Shown here in pieces: positions 1-8,438 of a DNA stretch of 64,000 nucleotides. The notes beneath the pieces are model-generated. The model worked only from the letters and a program-made list of their open reading frames with translations, searched no databases and was not told the origin of the DNA. The translations under genes and the position numbers were made by a program. This DNA comes from Rhizobium ruizarguesonis. GTDB lineage: Bacteria; Pseudomonadota; Alphaproteobacteria; Rhizobiales; Rhizobiaceae. How positions within the stretch are numbered: position 1 is the stretch's first letter; each line of letters opens with the position of its first letter. The stretch spans positions 1 to 64,000 of the forward strand of contig NZ_PQIG01000111.1 of assembly GCF_012349115.1 (NCBI RefSeq), in the 5' to 3' direction.

Positions 1-80
1 ACATTCAAACTGATTTGCGAATCCCAGATTCCGCTAAATCACAGCATGCTCTAGAGGCCGGTATCTCGGTGACATGAGAA

Positions 81-142
81 AGGACGCTGTAACACATTGG
101 ATTGCTGCATCATTTTATTCTTAAATCGACTCCGATTTAAGG
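81..142 (-). repeat. Intergenic palindromic repeat, copy 1
   Basis: Read on the minus strand, this 62-base segment matches the element at 26891-26952 with about six mismatches. It begins with the imperfect palindrome CCTTAAATCGGAGTCGATTTAAG and ends with ACAGCGTCCT. The palindrome lies about 90 bases upstream of the MYG1-family gene. Bases 1-80 show nothing else that I can recognise. It is one of four copies in the window. Confidence 0.8.
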
Positions 143-227
143 TATGGGTTGAGATAGCAGCCGGCAACGGTTATTTGGTGCCGACCTGCAAGCGGACTCT
201 CCGCGAACGACAAGGCGCATAGCTCCT

Positions 228-1151
228 ATGATCCCCGATTTCCTCGTCACCCATTCCGGTGGCTTTCATGCCGACGAATTGCTGTCGAGCGTCATCCTGA
301 CCCGGCTTTTCCCGCAGGCGCGAATTGTCCGCAGCCGTGCGCCGGAGTGGATCACGCCGGGCGAAGACCGGATCATTTATGATGTCGGCGGAGCCTATGA
401 TCCTGCTGCCGGGATATTCGATCACCACCAGCGCGCCGCGCCGCTACGCGACGATGGCCAGCCCTACAGCTCGTTCGGCCTGATCTGGAAGCATTACGGC
501 CGTGATTATCTGGCAGCCTCCAGCCTTCCCGAAGCACATGTGGAAGCGATGCATGGCTCTTTCGACGCCAGCTTCGTGCTGCCGATCGATCTGACCGACA
601 ATGGCGCGTTTAGCCCGTCGGGGCCGCTGGCCGGGCTGACACTGCCGGCGCTGCTGGAGACCCTGAAACCGGTTTTCGACGAGACGGCCCCTGACGCCGA
701 CGATCGCGCCTTCCACGCGGCCCTTGCCATTGCCCGCAGTTTCGTCGAGGCCAGGATTGCCCAGAGTGCTGCAAAATTGCGGGCCGAGGCGATCGTGCAG
801 CGGGCAATCGAGGCTGCGGGGCAGGGGCGTGTTCTGGAATTGCCGAGGGGAATGCCCTTCCGTCCCGCCATCGTCAAGGCGGGCGCCGATCACCTGCTGT
901 TCGTCGTCCACCCGCGCGAAAAGGACTGGTGCGTGACCGGCATCCGCCGCGCCGAGGACGGGTTCGAGCTCCGAGCCGACCTGCCGGCAGCCTGGGCCGG
1001 TCTCGCCAATGGTGAGCTGGAGGCGGCTTGTGGAGTAGAGGGCGCGAGCTTCTGCCACAACGGCCGCTTTATCGCCGCCGCCAGGACCCGCGAGGCCGCT
1101 CTCGCCATGGCCGAGTTGGCGGTAGAAGAGGCGCTTTCGATCGGGACGTAG
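228..1151 (+). CDS. MYG1-family metal-dependent hydrolase (UPF0160)
   Basis: The 307-residue protein matches the MYG1 (UPF0160) family, a DHH-like metal-dependent phosphoesterase/exonuclease fold; eukaryotic members act as 3'-5' RNA exonucleases. The family signature is clear: HSGGFHADE at residues 9-17, a YDVGG segment near 50, and FDHHQR near 65, which supply the metal-binding His and Asp residues. Length is close to the family norm of about 300. The ATG at 228 directly precedes the conserved N-terminus. The protein is probably cytosolic, with no signal peptide. It is convergent with the LysE gene and shows no operon partner. The bacterial substrate is unknown. Confidence 0.9.
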   Translation: MIPDFLVTHSGGFHADELLSSVILTRLFPQARIVRSRAPEWITPGEDRIIYDVGGAYDPAAGIFDHHQRAAPLRDDGQPYSSFGLIWKHYGRDYLAASSLPEAHVEAMHGSFDASFVLPIDLTDNGAFSPSGPLAGLTLPALLETLKPVFDETAPDADDRAFHAALAIARSFVEARIAQSAAKLRAEAIVQRAIEAAGQGRVLELPRGMPFRPAIVKAGADHLLFVVHPREKDWCVTGIRRAEDGFELRADLPAAWAGLANGELEAACGVEGASFCHNGRFIAAARTREAALAMAELAVEEALSIGT

Positions 1152-1282
1152 TCAAATGGCGGCAGCTGGGGTGGCGCGAGACCAGCATCATATCCAGCCC
1201 CGGCGGCAGGTCGCTGATCCTGTTACCGCCCTCCGGACGTTCGCCCAGCCTTTCCGTGACGAAGGCGGTTTGCCCGTCTTCG

Positions 1283-1927
1283 CTATCCGGCCTGCAATGT
1301 TGCCATCTTGGCGCCGAAGCCGATGAAGACCACGCCTGTCGCGGCTTTCAACCAGCGCTGGAAGCGCTGGTTGCGCGCAGCTCTGGCGAGCCTCGCAAAG
1401 AGCATGACCATCGAGCCGAACCAGATGACGTTGAGGCTGGCATGGACGGTGACCAGAAGGAAAGCCTCGCCGATCGCGGCCCGGCCATTGGCATCGTGGT
1501 GGATGAACTGCGGGAAGACCGCGAGGTAGAACATCGACACCTTCGGGTTCAGGGCGTTGGTGAGGAAACCCTCGAGGAAGGCGCGGGGGAGGTGCCTTAC
1601 CTTACGGGAAGGGGTCACTGACGTTACGGCAGCATAACCGCGCCAGGCGCCGACCAGCGCCTTGATGCCGATCCAGCAGAGATAGGCGGCGCCAACCATC
1701 TTGACGACGAGGAAGGCCTGCGCCGACTGCGCCAGCAGCAGGGAGATGCCGCAGATCGACAGGGTGCCGTGCACATAGAAGGCGGCGACGAAGCCGGCAA
1801 TATTGGCGAAACCGGCGCCACGCCCCGAGGCCGGCACCGTCTTGGCGATGAGGACGCCGTTGGGGCCGGGGGAAATGATCAGCAGCGCGGTGACGAAAGC
1901 AAAAGACAGAATTTCAGCAATCGACAT
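1283..1927 (-). CDS. LysE/RhtB-family amino acid exporter
   Basis: The 214-residue inner-membrane protein belongs to the LysE/RhtB translocator family, which exports amino acids such as lysine, homoserine or threonine. The N-terminal first helix carries the family motif SPGPNG (residues 19-24), and the conserved NPK segment (in NALNPKVS) sits near residue 128. About six hydrophobic helices are visible. It stands alone on the minus strand, convergent with the MYG1 gene, with 260 bases between it and the cytochrome c gene. The substrate cannot be told from sequence. A second LysE paralogue lies at 59.4-60.0 kb. Confidence 0.9.
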   Translation of the reverse strand: MSIAEILSFAFVTALLIISPGPNGVLIAKTVPASGRGAGFANIAGFVAAFYVHGTLSICGISLLLAQSAQAFLVVKMVGAAYLCWIGIKALVGAWRGYAAVTSVTPSRKVRHLPRAFLEGFLTNALNPKVSMFYLAVFPQFIHHDANGRAAIGEAFLLVTVHASLNVIWFGSMVMLFARLARAARNQRFQRWLKAATGVVFIGFGAKMATLQAG

Positions 1928-2187
1928 TGCGCGCCTTTCCTGGGGCTGGTTTCGACTGTGGGGGCTTCAAGCAAGTATGTCGTCGCCGATACCGGCGTCA
2001 ATATCCAATTCTCTGGGGTGACGGACCCTCCCGAGACTGGAACAGGCCCGGCCTGCGTCCAAATTGTGGAACCGATTGACTTGCACCCACGAACGACTAA
2101 TCTTCATGATATCGCGACACCATTCGCGGGAGAGAGACGGCGGATGGTGCGAGTGGGTGGGAACCCTTCAGGAGGAAGAGGTTTGCC

Positions 2188-2577
2188 GTGGATTACCGTA
2201 TTGTACTGCTGATCGGTGCTGCCGTGATTGCCCTTTGTCCTGGTAACGCCGGGGCTCAGGAGGGCGATCCGACGGCGGGTGCTGTCGTTTTCAAGAAATG
2301 CGCCACCTGTCATATCGTCGATTCCGATACGAACAAGGTCGGCCCGTCGCTGAACGGGTTGTTCGGCCGCAAGGCCGGAACGCATCCTAATTTTGCCTAT
2401 TCGGCCGGTATGAAGGCGGCTGGCGAGGGTGGTCTTGTCTGGGACGAGACGGTGCTGCGCGATTATTTGCACAATCCGAAGGCGAAGGTGAAGGGCACGA
2501 AGATGGCCTTCGTCGGCGTGAAGGACGACCAGGAGATCACCGATCTCATCGCCTATCTGAAACAATATTCCAAATGA
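2188..2577 (+). CDS. Periplasmic class I cytochrome c
   Basis: The 129-residue protein has a Sec signal peptide (hydrophobic residues 5-22, likely cut after AGA) followed by a single mono-haem cytochrome c domain. The haem site CATCH lies at about residues 37-41, and the GPSLNGLFGRKAG segment is typical of cytochrome c2/c552-like electron carriers. The methionine ligand is probably M84 or M112. The start is GTG at 2188, preceded by a strong AGGAGGAAGAGG site. It lies 160 bases upstream of the terminal oxidase operon on the same strand, so it is the natural electron donor to that oxidase; that link is inferred from position. Confidence 0.88.
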   Translation: MDYRIVLLIGAAVIALCPGNAGAQEGDPTAGAVVFKKCATCHIVDSDTNKVGPSLNGLFGRKAGTHPNFAYSAGMKAAGEGGLVWDETVLRDYLHNPKAKVKGTKMAFVGVKDDQEITDLIAYLKQYSK

Positions 2578-2739
2578 TGGGCAATATTCCAACTGCGGGC
2601 ATTACTTCAAATGACGGGTCGCGGCCGGTGGCGCGTGCCTAAATTGCGGTAATTGCCGATATTTTCTATCTGTGCGATAATAAAGACGGACTTTTTACGG
2701 AATGCGGTTTCACGGGTCACTGCTCGAGGAGGAGCGGAC

Positions 2740-3558
2740 ATGGCTGTCGTGCTGATCCTCGTCCTGATTGTCGTCGGCTCGGTGCTGTTCCATGTGCTGA
2801 GCCCGTGGTGGTGGACGCCGATCGCGTCCAACTGGACCTATATCGACAGCACCCTCGTCATCACCTTCTGGATCACCGGCATTGTCTTCGTGGCGGTGGT
2901 TTCGTTCATGGCCTATTGCGTCTTCCGCTTCCGGCACAAGCCAGGCAACCGGGCGCATTATGAGCCCGAGAACCGCAGGCTGGAATTGCTGCTGGGAGGG
3001 GGAACGGCGGTCGGCGTCGCGGCGATGCTGGCGCCTGGCCTGATCGTGTGGAACCAGTTCATCACGGTGCCTGCCGATGCCGCATCGGTCGAGGTCGTCA
3101 GCCAACAATGGCTGTGGAGCTTCCGGCTGCCCGGAGCCGACGGAAAGCTCGGCCGGGCCGAGACGCGCGACGTCACCCCCGAAAATCCGCTCGGCCTCGA
3201 CAAGAATGATGCAAGCGGCCTTGACGACGTCATCATCGAAGGCGGCGAGCTGCATCTGCCGATCGGCAAGCCGGTCCACATATTGCTGCGCTCCGTCGAT
3301 GTGCTCCACGATTTCTACGTGCCTGAGTTTCGCGCCAAGATGGACATGATCCCCGGCATGATCACCTATTTCTGGTTCACGCCGACGCGCACGGGGACCT
3401 TCGAGATCCTCTGCGCCGAACTCTGCGGCGTCGGCCATCCGCAAATGCGCGGCACCGTCGTCGTCGATAACGACGCGGACTACCAGACCTGGCTCGGGCA
3501 GCAGCAGACATTCACCCAGTTGACGGCATCATCGGGAGAGCTGCCGCCGGCAAACTGA
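2740..3558 (+). CDS. coxM: Cytochrome c oxidase subunit II (alternative aa3 oxidase)
   Basis: This is subunit II of a haem-copper oxidase, carrying the CuA centre that accepts electrons from cytochrome c. Two N-terminal membrane helices (about residues 1-20 and 38-62) precede a periplasmic cupredoxin domain. The CuA ligands are visible: H190, C225, E227, C229, H233 and M236 in a CAELCGVGHPQM segment. I chose the ATG at 2740 because GGAGGAGC sits just upstream; a longer in-frame start at 2653 lacks this. The gene order II-I-III-III matches coxMNOP of Bradyrhizobium japonicum, an alternative oxidase distinct from the main coxBAC enzyme, so I use those symbols. Confidence 0.88.
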   Translation: MAVVLILVLIVVGSVLFHVLSPWWWTPIASNWTYIDSTLVITFWITGIVFVAVVSFMAYCVFRFRHKPGNRAHYEPENRRLELLLGGGTAVGVAAMLAPGLIVWNQFITVPADAASVEVVSQQWLWSFRLPGADGKLGRAETRDVTPENPLGLDKNDASGLDDVIIEGGELHLPIGKPVHILLRSVDVLHDFYVPEFRAKMDMIPGMITYFWFTPTRTGTFEILCAELCGVGHPQMRGTVVVDNDADYQTWLGQQQTFTQLTASSGELPPAN

Positions 3559-3634
3559 ACCGGCCGGAGGCCGCGTACCGGTTCAAGGAACCGGAGAAGC
3601 AGTTGCAGACCGCTTGGGAAAGGGAAGAGAGATC

Positions 3635-5404
3635 ATGGTCGAGATTCCATCCGGCAGCATCCCATCCGCCGAAGTCGAGGATGTCGAGCTTTATCACCCG
3701 CACAGCTGGTGGACCAAATATGTGTTCAGCCAGGACGCCAAGATCATCGCCGTGCAATATTCGATCACGGCCATCTCGATCGGCCTGGTGGCGCTGGTGC
3801 TCTCCTGGCTGATGCGGATTCAGCTCGCCTTTCCCGGCGCTCTCTCCTTCATCGATGCCGATCACTATTACCAGTTCATCACCATGCACGGCATGATCAT
3901 GGTGATCTATCTGCTGACCGCGCTCTTCCTCGGCGGCTTCGGCAATTACCTCATTCCGCTGATGGTCGGCGCCCGCGACATGGTGTTTCCCTATGCGAAT
4001 ATGCTGAGCTACTGGATCTATCTGCTTGCGGTGCTGATCCTGGTCGCCGGCTTCTTCGCCCCCGGCGGCCCGACAGGGGCCGGCTGGACGCTCTATCCGC
4101 CGCAATCGGTTCTATCAGGTACACCCGGCGGCAAGGACTGGGGCATCCTCTTGATGCTCTCCTCGCTGATCGTCTTCATCATCGGCTTTACCATGGGCGG
4201 GCTGAACTATGTGGTGACGGTGTTGCAGGGGCGGGCGCGCGGCATGACACTGATGCGGATGCCGCTCACCGTCTGGGGCATCTTCACTGCGACCGTGATG
4301 GCGCTGCTCGCCTTTCCCGCGCTCTTCGTCGCCTGCGTCATGATGCTCTTCGACCGCGTGCTCGGCACCAGCTTCTTCATGCCTGCCATCGTCGAGATGG
4401 GCACGCAGCTCCAGCATGGCGGCGGCAGCCCGATCCTCTTCCAGCACCTGTTCTGGTTCTTCGGGCATCCGGAGGTCTATATCGTGGCGCTGCCGGCCTT
4501 CGGCATCGTTTCGGACCTGATCAGCACCCATGCGCGCAAGAACATCTTCGGCTACCGCATGATGGTCTGGGCGATCGTCATCATCGGCGCGCTCAGCTTC
4601 GTCGTCTGGGCGCACCACATGTATGTCAGCGGCATGAACCCGGCCTTCGGCTTCTTCTTCGCCACCACGACGCTGATCATCGCTGTGCCCACGGCGATCA
4701 AGGTCTATAACTGGGTGCTGACGCTGTGGCGCGGCGACATCCACCTGACGCTGCCGATGCTCTTTGCGCTCGCCTTCATCGTCACTTTCGTCAATGGCGG
4801 GCTGACCGGCCTCTTCCTCGGCAATGTCGTCGTCGATGTGCCGCTATCGGATACGATGTTCGTCGTCGCGCATTTCCATATGGTCATGGGGGTGGCGCCG
4901 ATCCTCGTCATCTTCGGGGCGATCTATCACTGGTATCCGAAGGTGACGGGACGCATGCTCGACGAGGTGCTCGGCCAGATCCATTTCTGGGTCACCTTCC
5001 TCGGCACCTATGCGATCTTCTTTCCGATGCATTATCTCGGCCTGCTCGGCGTGCCGCGCCGTTACTTCGAGATGGGAGAGACGGCTTTCGTTCCGCCTTC
5101 GGCCCACACGCTGAACATCTTCATCACCGTGATGGCGCTTGTTGTCGGAGCCGGGCAGATGGTCTTCCTGTTCAATCTGGTCTGGAGCCTTTTCCGGGGC
5201 AGGGAGTCCGGCGGCAATCCATGGAGGGCAACGACGCTCGAATGGCAGACGCCGCAGACGCCGCCGGCCCACGGCAACTGGGGCAAGGACCTGCCCGTCG
5301 TCTACCGCTGGGCCTATGACTACAGCGTGCCGGGGGCGGCTGAGGATTTCATCCCGCAGAATGTGCCGTCAAGCGACGGCGTCACCCGGGAGGTCCACGC
5401 ATGA
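3635..5404 (+). CDS. coxN: Cytochrome c oxidase subunit I (alternative aa3 oxidase)
   Basis: This is the catalytic subunit of the haem-copper oxidase, holding the low-spin haem and the haem-CuB oxygen-reduction site. The protein has about 589 residues and twelve or more hydrophobic helices. Diagnostic motifs are present: HGMIMVIY (low-spin haem His), the FGHPEVYI segment with the cross-linked His-Tyr pair, the HH pair in VVWAHHMYVSG (CuB), and AHFHMVMG (haem ligands). The ATG at 3635 follows GGGAAGAGAG; the upstream TTG at 3614 is less likely. The stop overlaps the start of the next gene by four bases (ATGA), which indicates translational coupling. Confidence 0.92.
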   Translation: MVEIPSGSIPSAEVEDVELYHPHSWWTKYVFSQDAKIIAVQYSITAISIGLVALVLSWLMRIQLAFPGALSFIDADHYYQFITMHGMIMVIYLLTALFLGGFGNYLIPLMVGARDMVFPYANMLSYWIYLLAVLILVAGFFAPGGPTGAGWTLYPPQSVLSGTPGGKDWGILLMLSSLIVFIIGFTMGGLNYVVTVLQGRARGMTLMRMPLTVWGIFTATVMALLAFPALFVACVMMLFDRVLGTSFFMPAIVEMGTQLQHGGGSPILFQHLFWFFGHPEVYIVALPAFGIVSDLISTHARKNIFGYRMMVWAIVIIGALSFVVWAHHMYVSGMNPAFGFFFATTTLIIAVPTAIKVYNWVLTLWRGDIHLTLPMLFALAFIVTFVNGGLTGLFLGNVVVDVPLSDTMFVVAHFHMVMGVAPILVIFGAIYHWYPKVTGRMLDEVLGQIHFWVTFLGTYAIFFPMHYLGLLGVPRRYFEMGETAFVPPSAHTLNIFITVMALVVGAGQMVFLFNLVWSLFRGRESGGNPWRATTLEWQTPQTPPAHGNWGKDLPVVYRWAYDYSVPGAAEDFIPQNVPSSDGVTREVHA

Positions 5405-6114
5405 ACGTCATCCTGGTCTTCCTTGCTGCAATCGGCGCCATCATCATCTGGTGGCTTTCCGGGCAGCGGCTGACCTCGAAGCCCTGGCTGGAAACCGGAT
5501 CGGTGCAACTGCCGGATCATCACAGCGCTGACCGGCCGCCGGTGCCGGCGGTGAAGATCGGCCTCTTCGTGTTTCTCGGCGTCGTTGGCGCGCTCTTCAG
5601 CCTTGCCGTCAGCGCCTATTTCATGCGTGCGGCGTCCGCCGACTGGTGGGCGATGCCGGTTCCCCGGCTGCTCTGGGTGAACACCGCGGCACTTGCCTTG
5701 AGCAGTGCCTCGCTGCAATGGGCGAAACGAGAAGCGGGGCAGGGCCGCATGGAAAACCTGCGGCCGGCGCTTGCCGCCGCGTTTGTCCTTGCCGTCGCTT
5801 TTCTCGTCGGACAGGTCCAGGCATGGCGGGAGCTGGTGGCGGCCGGCTACGTGCTTGTCGACAATCCCGCCAACAGCTTCTTCTACATGCTGACCGGCCT
5901 GCACGGGCTGCATATCCTCGGCGGGCTTGCCGTGCTCGCGCACACGACGGTCAGGGCATTTTCAACTGATGTCGCGCCGGAGAGACTGCGCCTCAGCGTC
6001 GATCTTTCCGCCATCTATTCGCATTTCATGCTCGCTGTCTGGCTGTTGCTCTTCGCGCTTTTCGCCGGCTGGGCGAATGATTTCGTCGATCTCTGCCGCA
6101 CACTACTGAACTAA
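5401..6114 (+). CDS. coxO: Cytochrome c oxidase subunit III-type protein
   Basis: The 237-residue membrane protein has about six or seven helices and resembles subunit III of haem-copper oxidases, which stabilises the catalytic core and assists proton uptake. Recognisable segments are GLHGLHILGG near residue 165 and a C-terminal helix with the conserved His in AIYSHFMLAVWLLLF. It overlaps coxN by ATGA and ends six bases before the next gene's ribosome site. Position and length match coxO of the coxMNOP cluster. It is less conserved than the following subunit III, so a specialised role is possible. Confidence 0.82.
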   Translation: MNVILVFLAAIGAIIIWWLSGQRLTSKPWLETGSVQLPDHHSADRPPVPAVKIGLFVFLGVVGALFSLAVSAYFMRAASADWWAMPVPRLLWVNTAALALSSASLQWAKREAGQGRMENLRPALAAAFVLAVAFLVGQVQAWRELVAAGYVLVDNPANSFFYMLTGLHGLHILGGLAVLAHTTVRAFSTDVAPERLRLSVDLSAIYSHFMLAVWLLLFALFAGWANDFVDLCRTLLN

Positions 6115-6125
6115 GGGGTTTGCAG

Positions 6126-6845
6126 ATGGCACAGACTATCGAGACACACGGCGAGCCAGGCCTCAGGCCGGCCGGTCTGCGCGGTGTCGCGTCCGATTTC
6201 AGCTCTGATCAGCGCGCCTTCAAGACCGCCTCCTGGGGCAAGGCGATGATGTGGATCTTTCTCTTGAGCGACACCTTCGTGTTCGGCTGTTTCCTGATCG
6301 CCTATATGACGGCCCGCATGTCGACGCCCGTTCCGTGGCCCAATCCGAGCGAGGTCTTCGCGCTGCATATCGGCGGTGAGGACGTTCCGCTGATCCTGAT
6401 TGCGATCATGACTTTCGTGCTGATCTCGAGCAGCGGCACCATGGCGATGGCGGTGAATTTCGGCTATCGCCGCGACCGCCGCACGACCGCGATCCTGATG
6501 CTGCTGACGGCGCTTCTCGGCGCTTGCTTCGTCGGCATGCAGGCTTTCGAATGGACGAAGCTGATCACCGAAGGCGTGCGCCCCTGGGAGAACCCATGGG
6601 GGGCGGCACAATTCGGATCGACCTTCTTCATGATAACAGGCTTTCACGGCACCCACGTGACGATCGGCGTCATCTTCCTCATCATCGTCGCCCGCAAGGT
6701 CTGGCGGGGCGATTTCGACGTGGAACGGCGCGGCTTTTTCACCAGCCGGAAAGGCCGCTATGAGGCCGTCGAGATCATGGGCCTCTACTGGCACTTCGTC
6801 GACCTGGTCTGGGTCTTCATCTTCGCGTTTTTTTATCTGTGGTGA
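6126..6845 (+). CDS. coxP: Cytochrome c oxidase subunit III
   Basis: The 239-residue protein is a second subunit III-type polypeptide of the same operon. It shows the family segments GKAMMWIFLLSDTFVFG, QAFEWTKLI, ITGFHGTHVTIG and, at the C-terminus, YWHFVDLVWVFIFAFFYLW, which are typical of bacterial COX3 proteins. The start at 6126 has AAGGGG seven bases upstream; the in-frame TTG at 6120 is weaker. It follows coxO by eleven bases and precedes the subunit IV-like gene by seven, so all five genes are almost certainly co-transcribed. Confidence 0.88.
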   Translation: MAQTIETHGEPGLRPAGLRGVASDFSSDQRAFKTASWGKAMMWIFLLSDTFVFGCFLIAYMTARMSTPVPWPNPSEVFALHIGGEDVPLILIAIMTFVLISSSGTMAMAVNFGYRRDRRTTAILMLLTALLGACFVGMQAFEWTKLITEGVRPWENPWGAAQFGSTFFMITGFHGTHVTIGVIFLIIVARKVWRGDFDVERRGFFTSRKGRYEAVEIMGLYWHFVDLVWVFIFAFFYLW

Positions 6846-6852
6846 GGTCGTC

Positions 6853-7218
6853 ATGAGCGAGACAACGGCGCATGCACAAGTGCAAACGGCGCATGTACAG
6901 GCACACACCGGACAGCAGCATCCGCTCCGGCTCTATTTTCTCGTCTGGGGCCTGCTCTTCGTGCTCAGCGCGGCGTCCTACATGGTCGATTATCTCGGCG
7001 TCCAGAGCTACTTGAGGTGGACGCTGATCCTCGTGTTCATGATGCTGAAGGCCGGGCTGATCGTCGCCGTCTTCATGCATATGGCCTGGGAACGGCTCGC
7101 GCTCGTCTACGCCATCCTGCTGCCGCCGCTGCTGGTGCTGGTTTTCGTGGCGCTGATGGTATCGGAAGCGGACTACACGATCTTCACCCGGCTGGCGTTT
7201 TTTGGGGCTGGGCCGTAG
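6853..7218 (+). CDS. Cytochrome c oxidase subunit IV-like membrane protein
   Basis: The 121-residue protein has three hydrophobic helices (about residues 28-48, 55-77 and 88-108) after a polar, histidine-rich N-terminus. The pattern and the KAGLIVAVFMHMAWER segment match the prokaryotic subunit IV family (CyoD/COX4_pro), which assists oxidase assembly. The real start is the ATG at 6853, just after the coxP stop; longer frames starting inside coxP are artefacts. It is the last gene of the oxidase operon and is convergent with the AraC regulator about 60 bases away. Confidence 0.85.
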   Translation: MSETTAHAQVQTAHVQAHTGQQHPLRLYFLVWGLLFVLSAASYMVDYLGVQSYLRWTLILVFMMLKAGLIVAVFMHMAWERLALVYAILLPPLLVLVFVALMVSEADYTIFTRLAFFGAGP

Positions 7219-7279
7219 GGCAGCAATCGGGCGGTCTCCGTTAGCGTTCCGATCGTCCATTTACTCGACTGCTACATCT

Positions 7280-8317
7280 TCAACCTGTCGAAGATGGGTA
7301 GTTCCCCTTCTTCTCCCAGGATCGCAGCGCACGCCAGAGCACGGTGTTGTCTGCATAACCCAGGACACGCGCAACTTCGGACATCGGTGCGGCATGTCGG
7401 TCGCCGAGATAGTGGGCGGCGAGTGTCTGACGATGCTGGCGAACGAGATCGCGAAGCGACACGCCTTCCTCCGACAGCCGGCGCTGCAGGCTCCGCGGCG
7501 ACATCTTCAGTTCGGCGGCAAGGGTTGCGACTGTGATCGGCTTGCGGCCGAGATAGATGCTGATCAGAGCCTGGACCTTTTCAGTGACGATATCGCCGGC
7601 CGCTGGCTCGTTGACCAGATCGCCGATATGCCGCTCCAGGATTTCGATCAGGCTTTTGTCTTCCGCACGGTGCACACGATCAGCCTCCGCCCTGTTCATG
7701 ACCATCCGGTTGCCGGATTGGCCAAACAGGATGGGCGCGCCACAGATGCGTTCCAGCGCACTGGCGTCGCGCGGGGCGTGATGCTCGAGCTGGATTTCGA
7801 TCGGCCGCCAGCCACGGCGGAAGCACGAACGGACGAGCTGACAGGAGGCGGCGATCGTGAATTCGCTGTCCTGCCGGCGCGGCCACATCGCTGGATCGAC
7901 GATACGGTAGCTCCAGACAAAATCGCCATTCTCCTCGAACACGCCGGAACTGGTCGCGCCCTGGACCGCGTTCACATATTTCGACAGCCGTTCGAAAGCG
8001 CTGCGAATGGTCGGCGAGAGCGCAAAGAGCATTCCGATGGGGCCGATGTCGGCGGGCTTGAACCCGGTGCCCATGCGAGCTCCTAGTGCCGGTTCGCCGG
8101 TTATCGTCGCGGCCTCCTCGAACAGCGCGACATAACGCGCCATAGGCAGGACAGCGTAGGGATCTTCCAATTGCGAGCGCAGAATGCCGTGCGAAGCGAG
8201 AAGAAGGTCGGCTTTCCCGGATCTTTTATCGATTTGTTGCACCAGCGGGATCAAGACGGAGGCTCGAATAGAAGCAACTGCGGGCATGCGGCTGATCAAA
8301 TGCGATGCAACTGCCAT
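7280..8317 (-). CDS. AraC-family transcriptional regulator
   Basis: The 345-residue protein has an N-terminal ligand-sensing domain of the arabinose-binding AraC type (about residues 20-210) and a C-terminal AraC double helix-turn-helix (about 250-335, with LAAELKMSPRSLQRRLSEEG and VARVLGYAD). The ATG at 8317 has GGAGAC a short distance upstream; a later Met at residue 11 is an alternative. It is divergently transcribed from the permease and amine oxidase genes, with about 120 bases between, so it is the likely regulator of that unit. The inducer may be an amine; that is inference from context. Confidence 0.88.
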   Translation of the reverse strand: MAVASHLISRMPAVASIRASVLIPLVQQIDKRSGKADLLLASHGILRSQLEDPYAVLPMARYVALFEEAATITGEPALGARMGTGFKPADIGPIGMLFALSPTIRSAFERLSKYVNAVQGATSSGVFEENGDFVWSYRIVDPAMWPRRQDSEFTIAASCQLVRSCFRRGWRPIEIQLEHHAPRDASALERICGAPILFGQSGNRMVMNRAEADRVHRAEDKSLIEILERHIGDLVNEPAAGDIVTEKVQALISIYLGRKPITVATLAAELKMSPRSLQRRLSEEGVSLRDLVRQHRQTLAAHYLGDRHAAPMSEVARVLGYADNTVLWRALRSWEKKGNYPSSTG

Positions 8318-8438
8318 TTTCAGCGTCTCCGGTGACCGTCGTGGCGCGAATTATCGATTCATTGGCATAAACTGCAATTTCGGGGCCAGATCGCCGGGCT
8401 TACCTTCTTGGCAACAAACAAGCAAAGAGGGGTTCTCC

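Noticed and set aside
7202..8086. A 294-codon plus-strand frame
   Set aside because: It is antisense to the AraC regulator, which has a clear DNA-binding domain.
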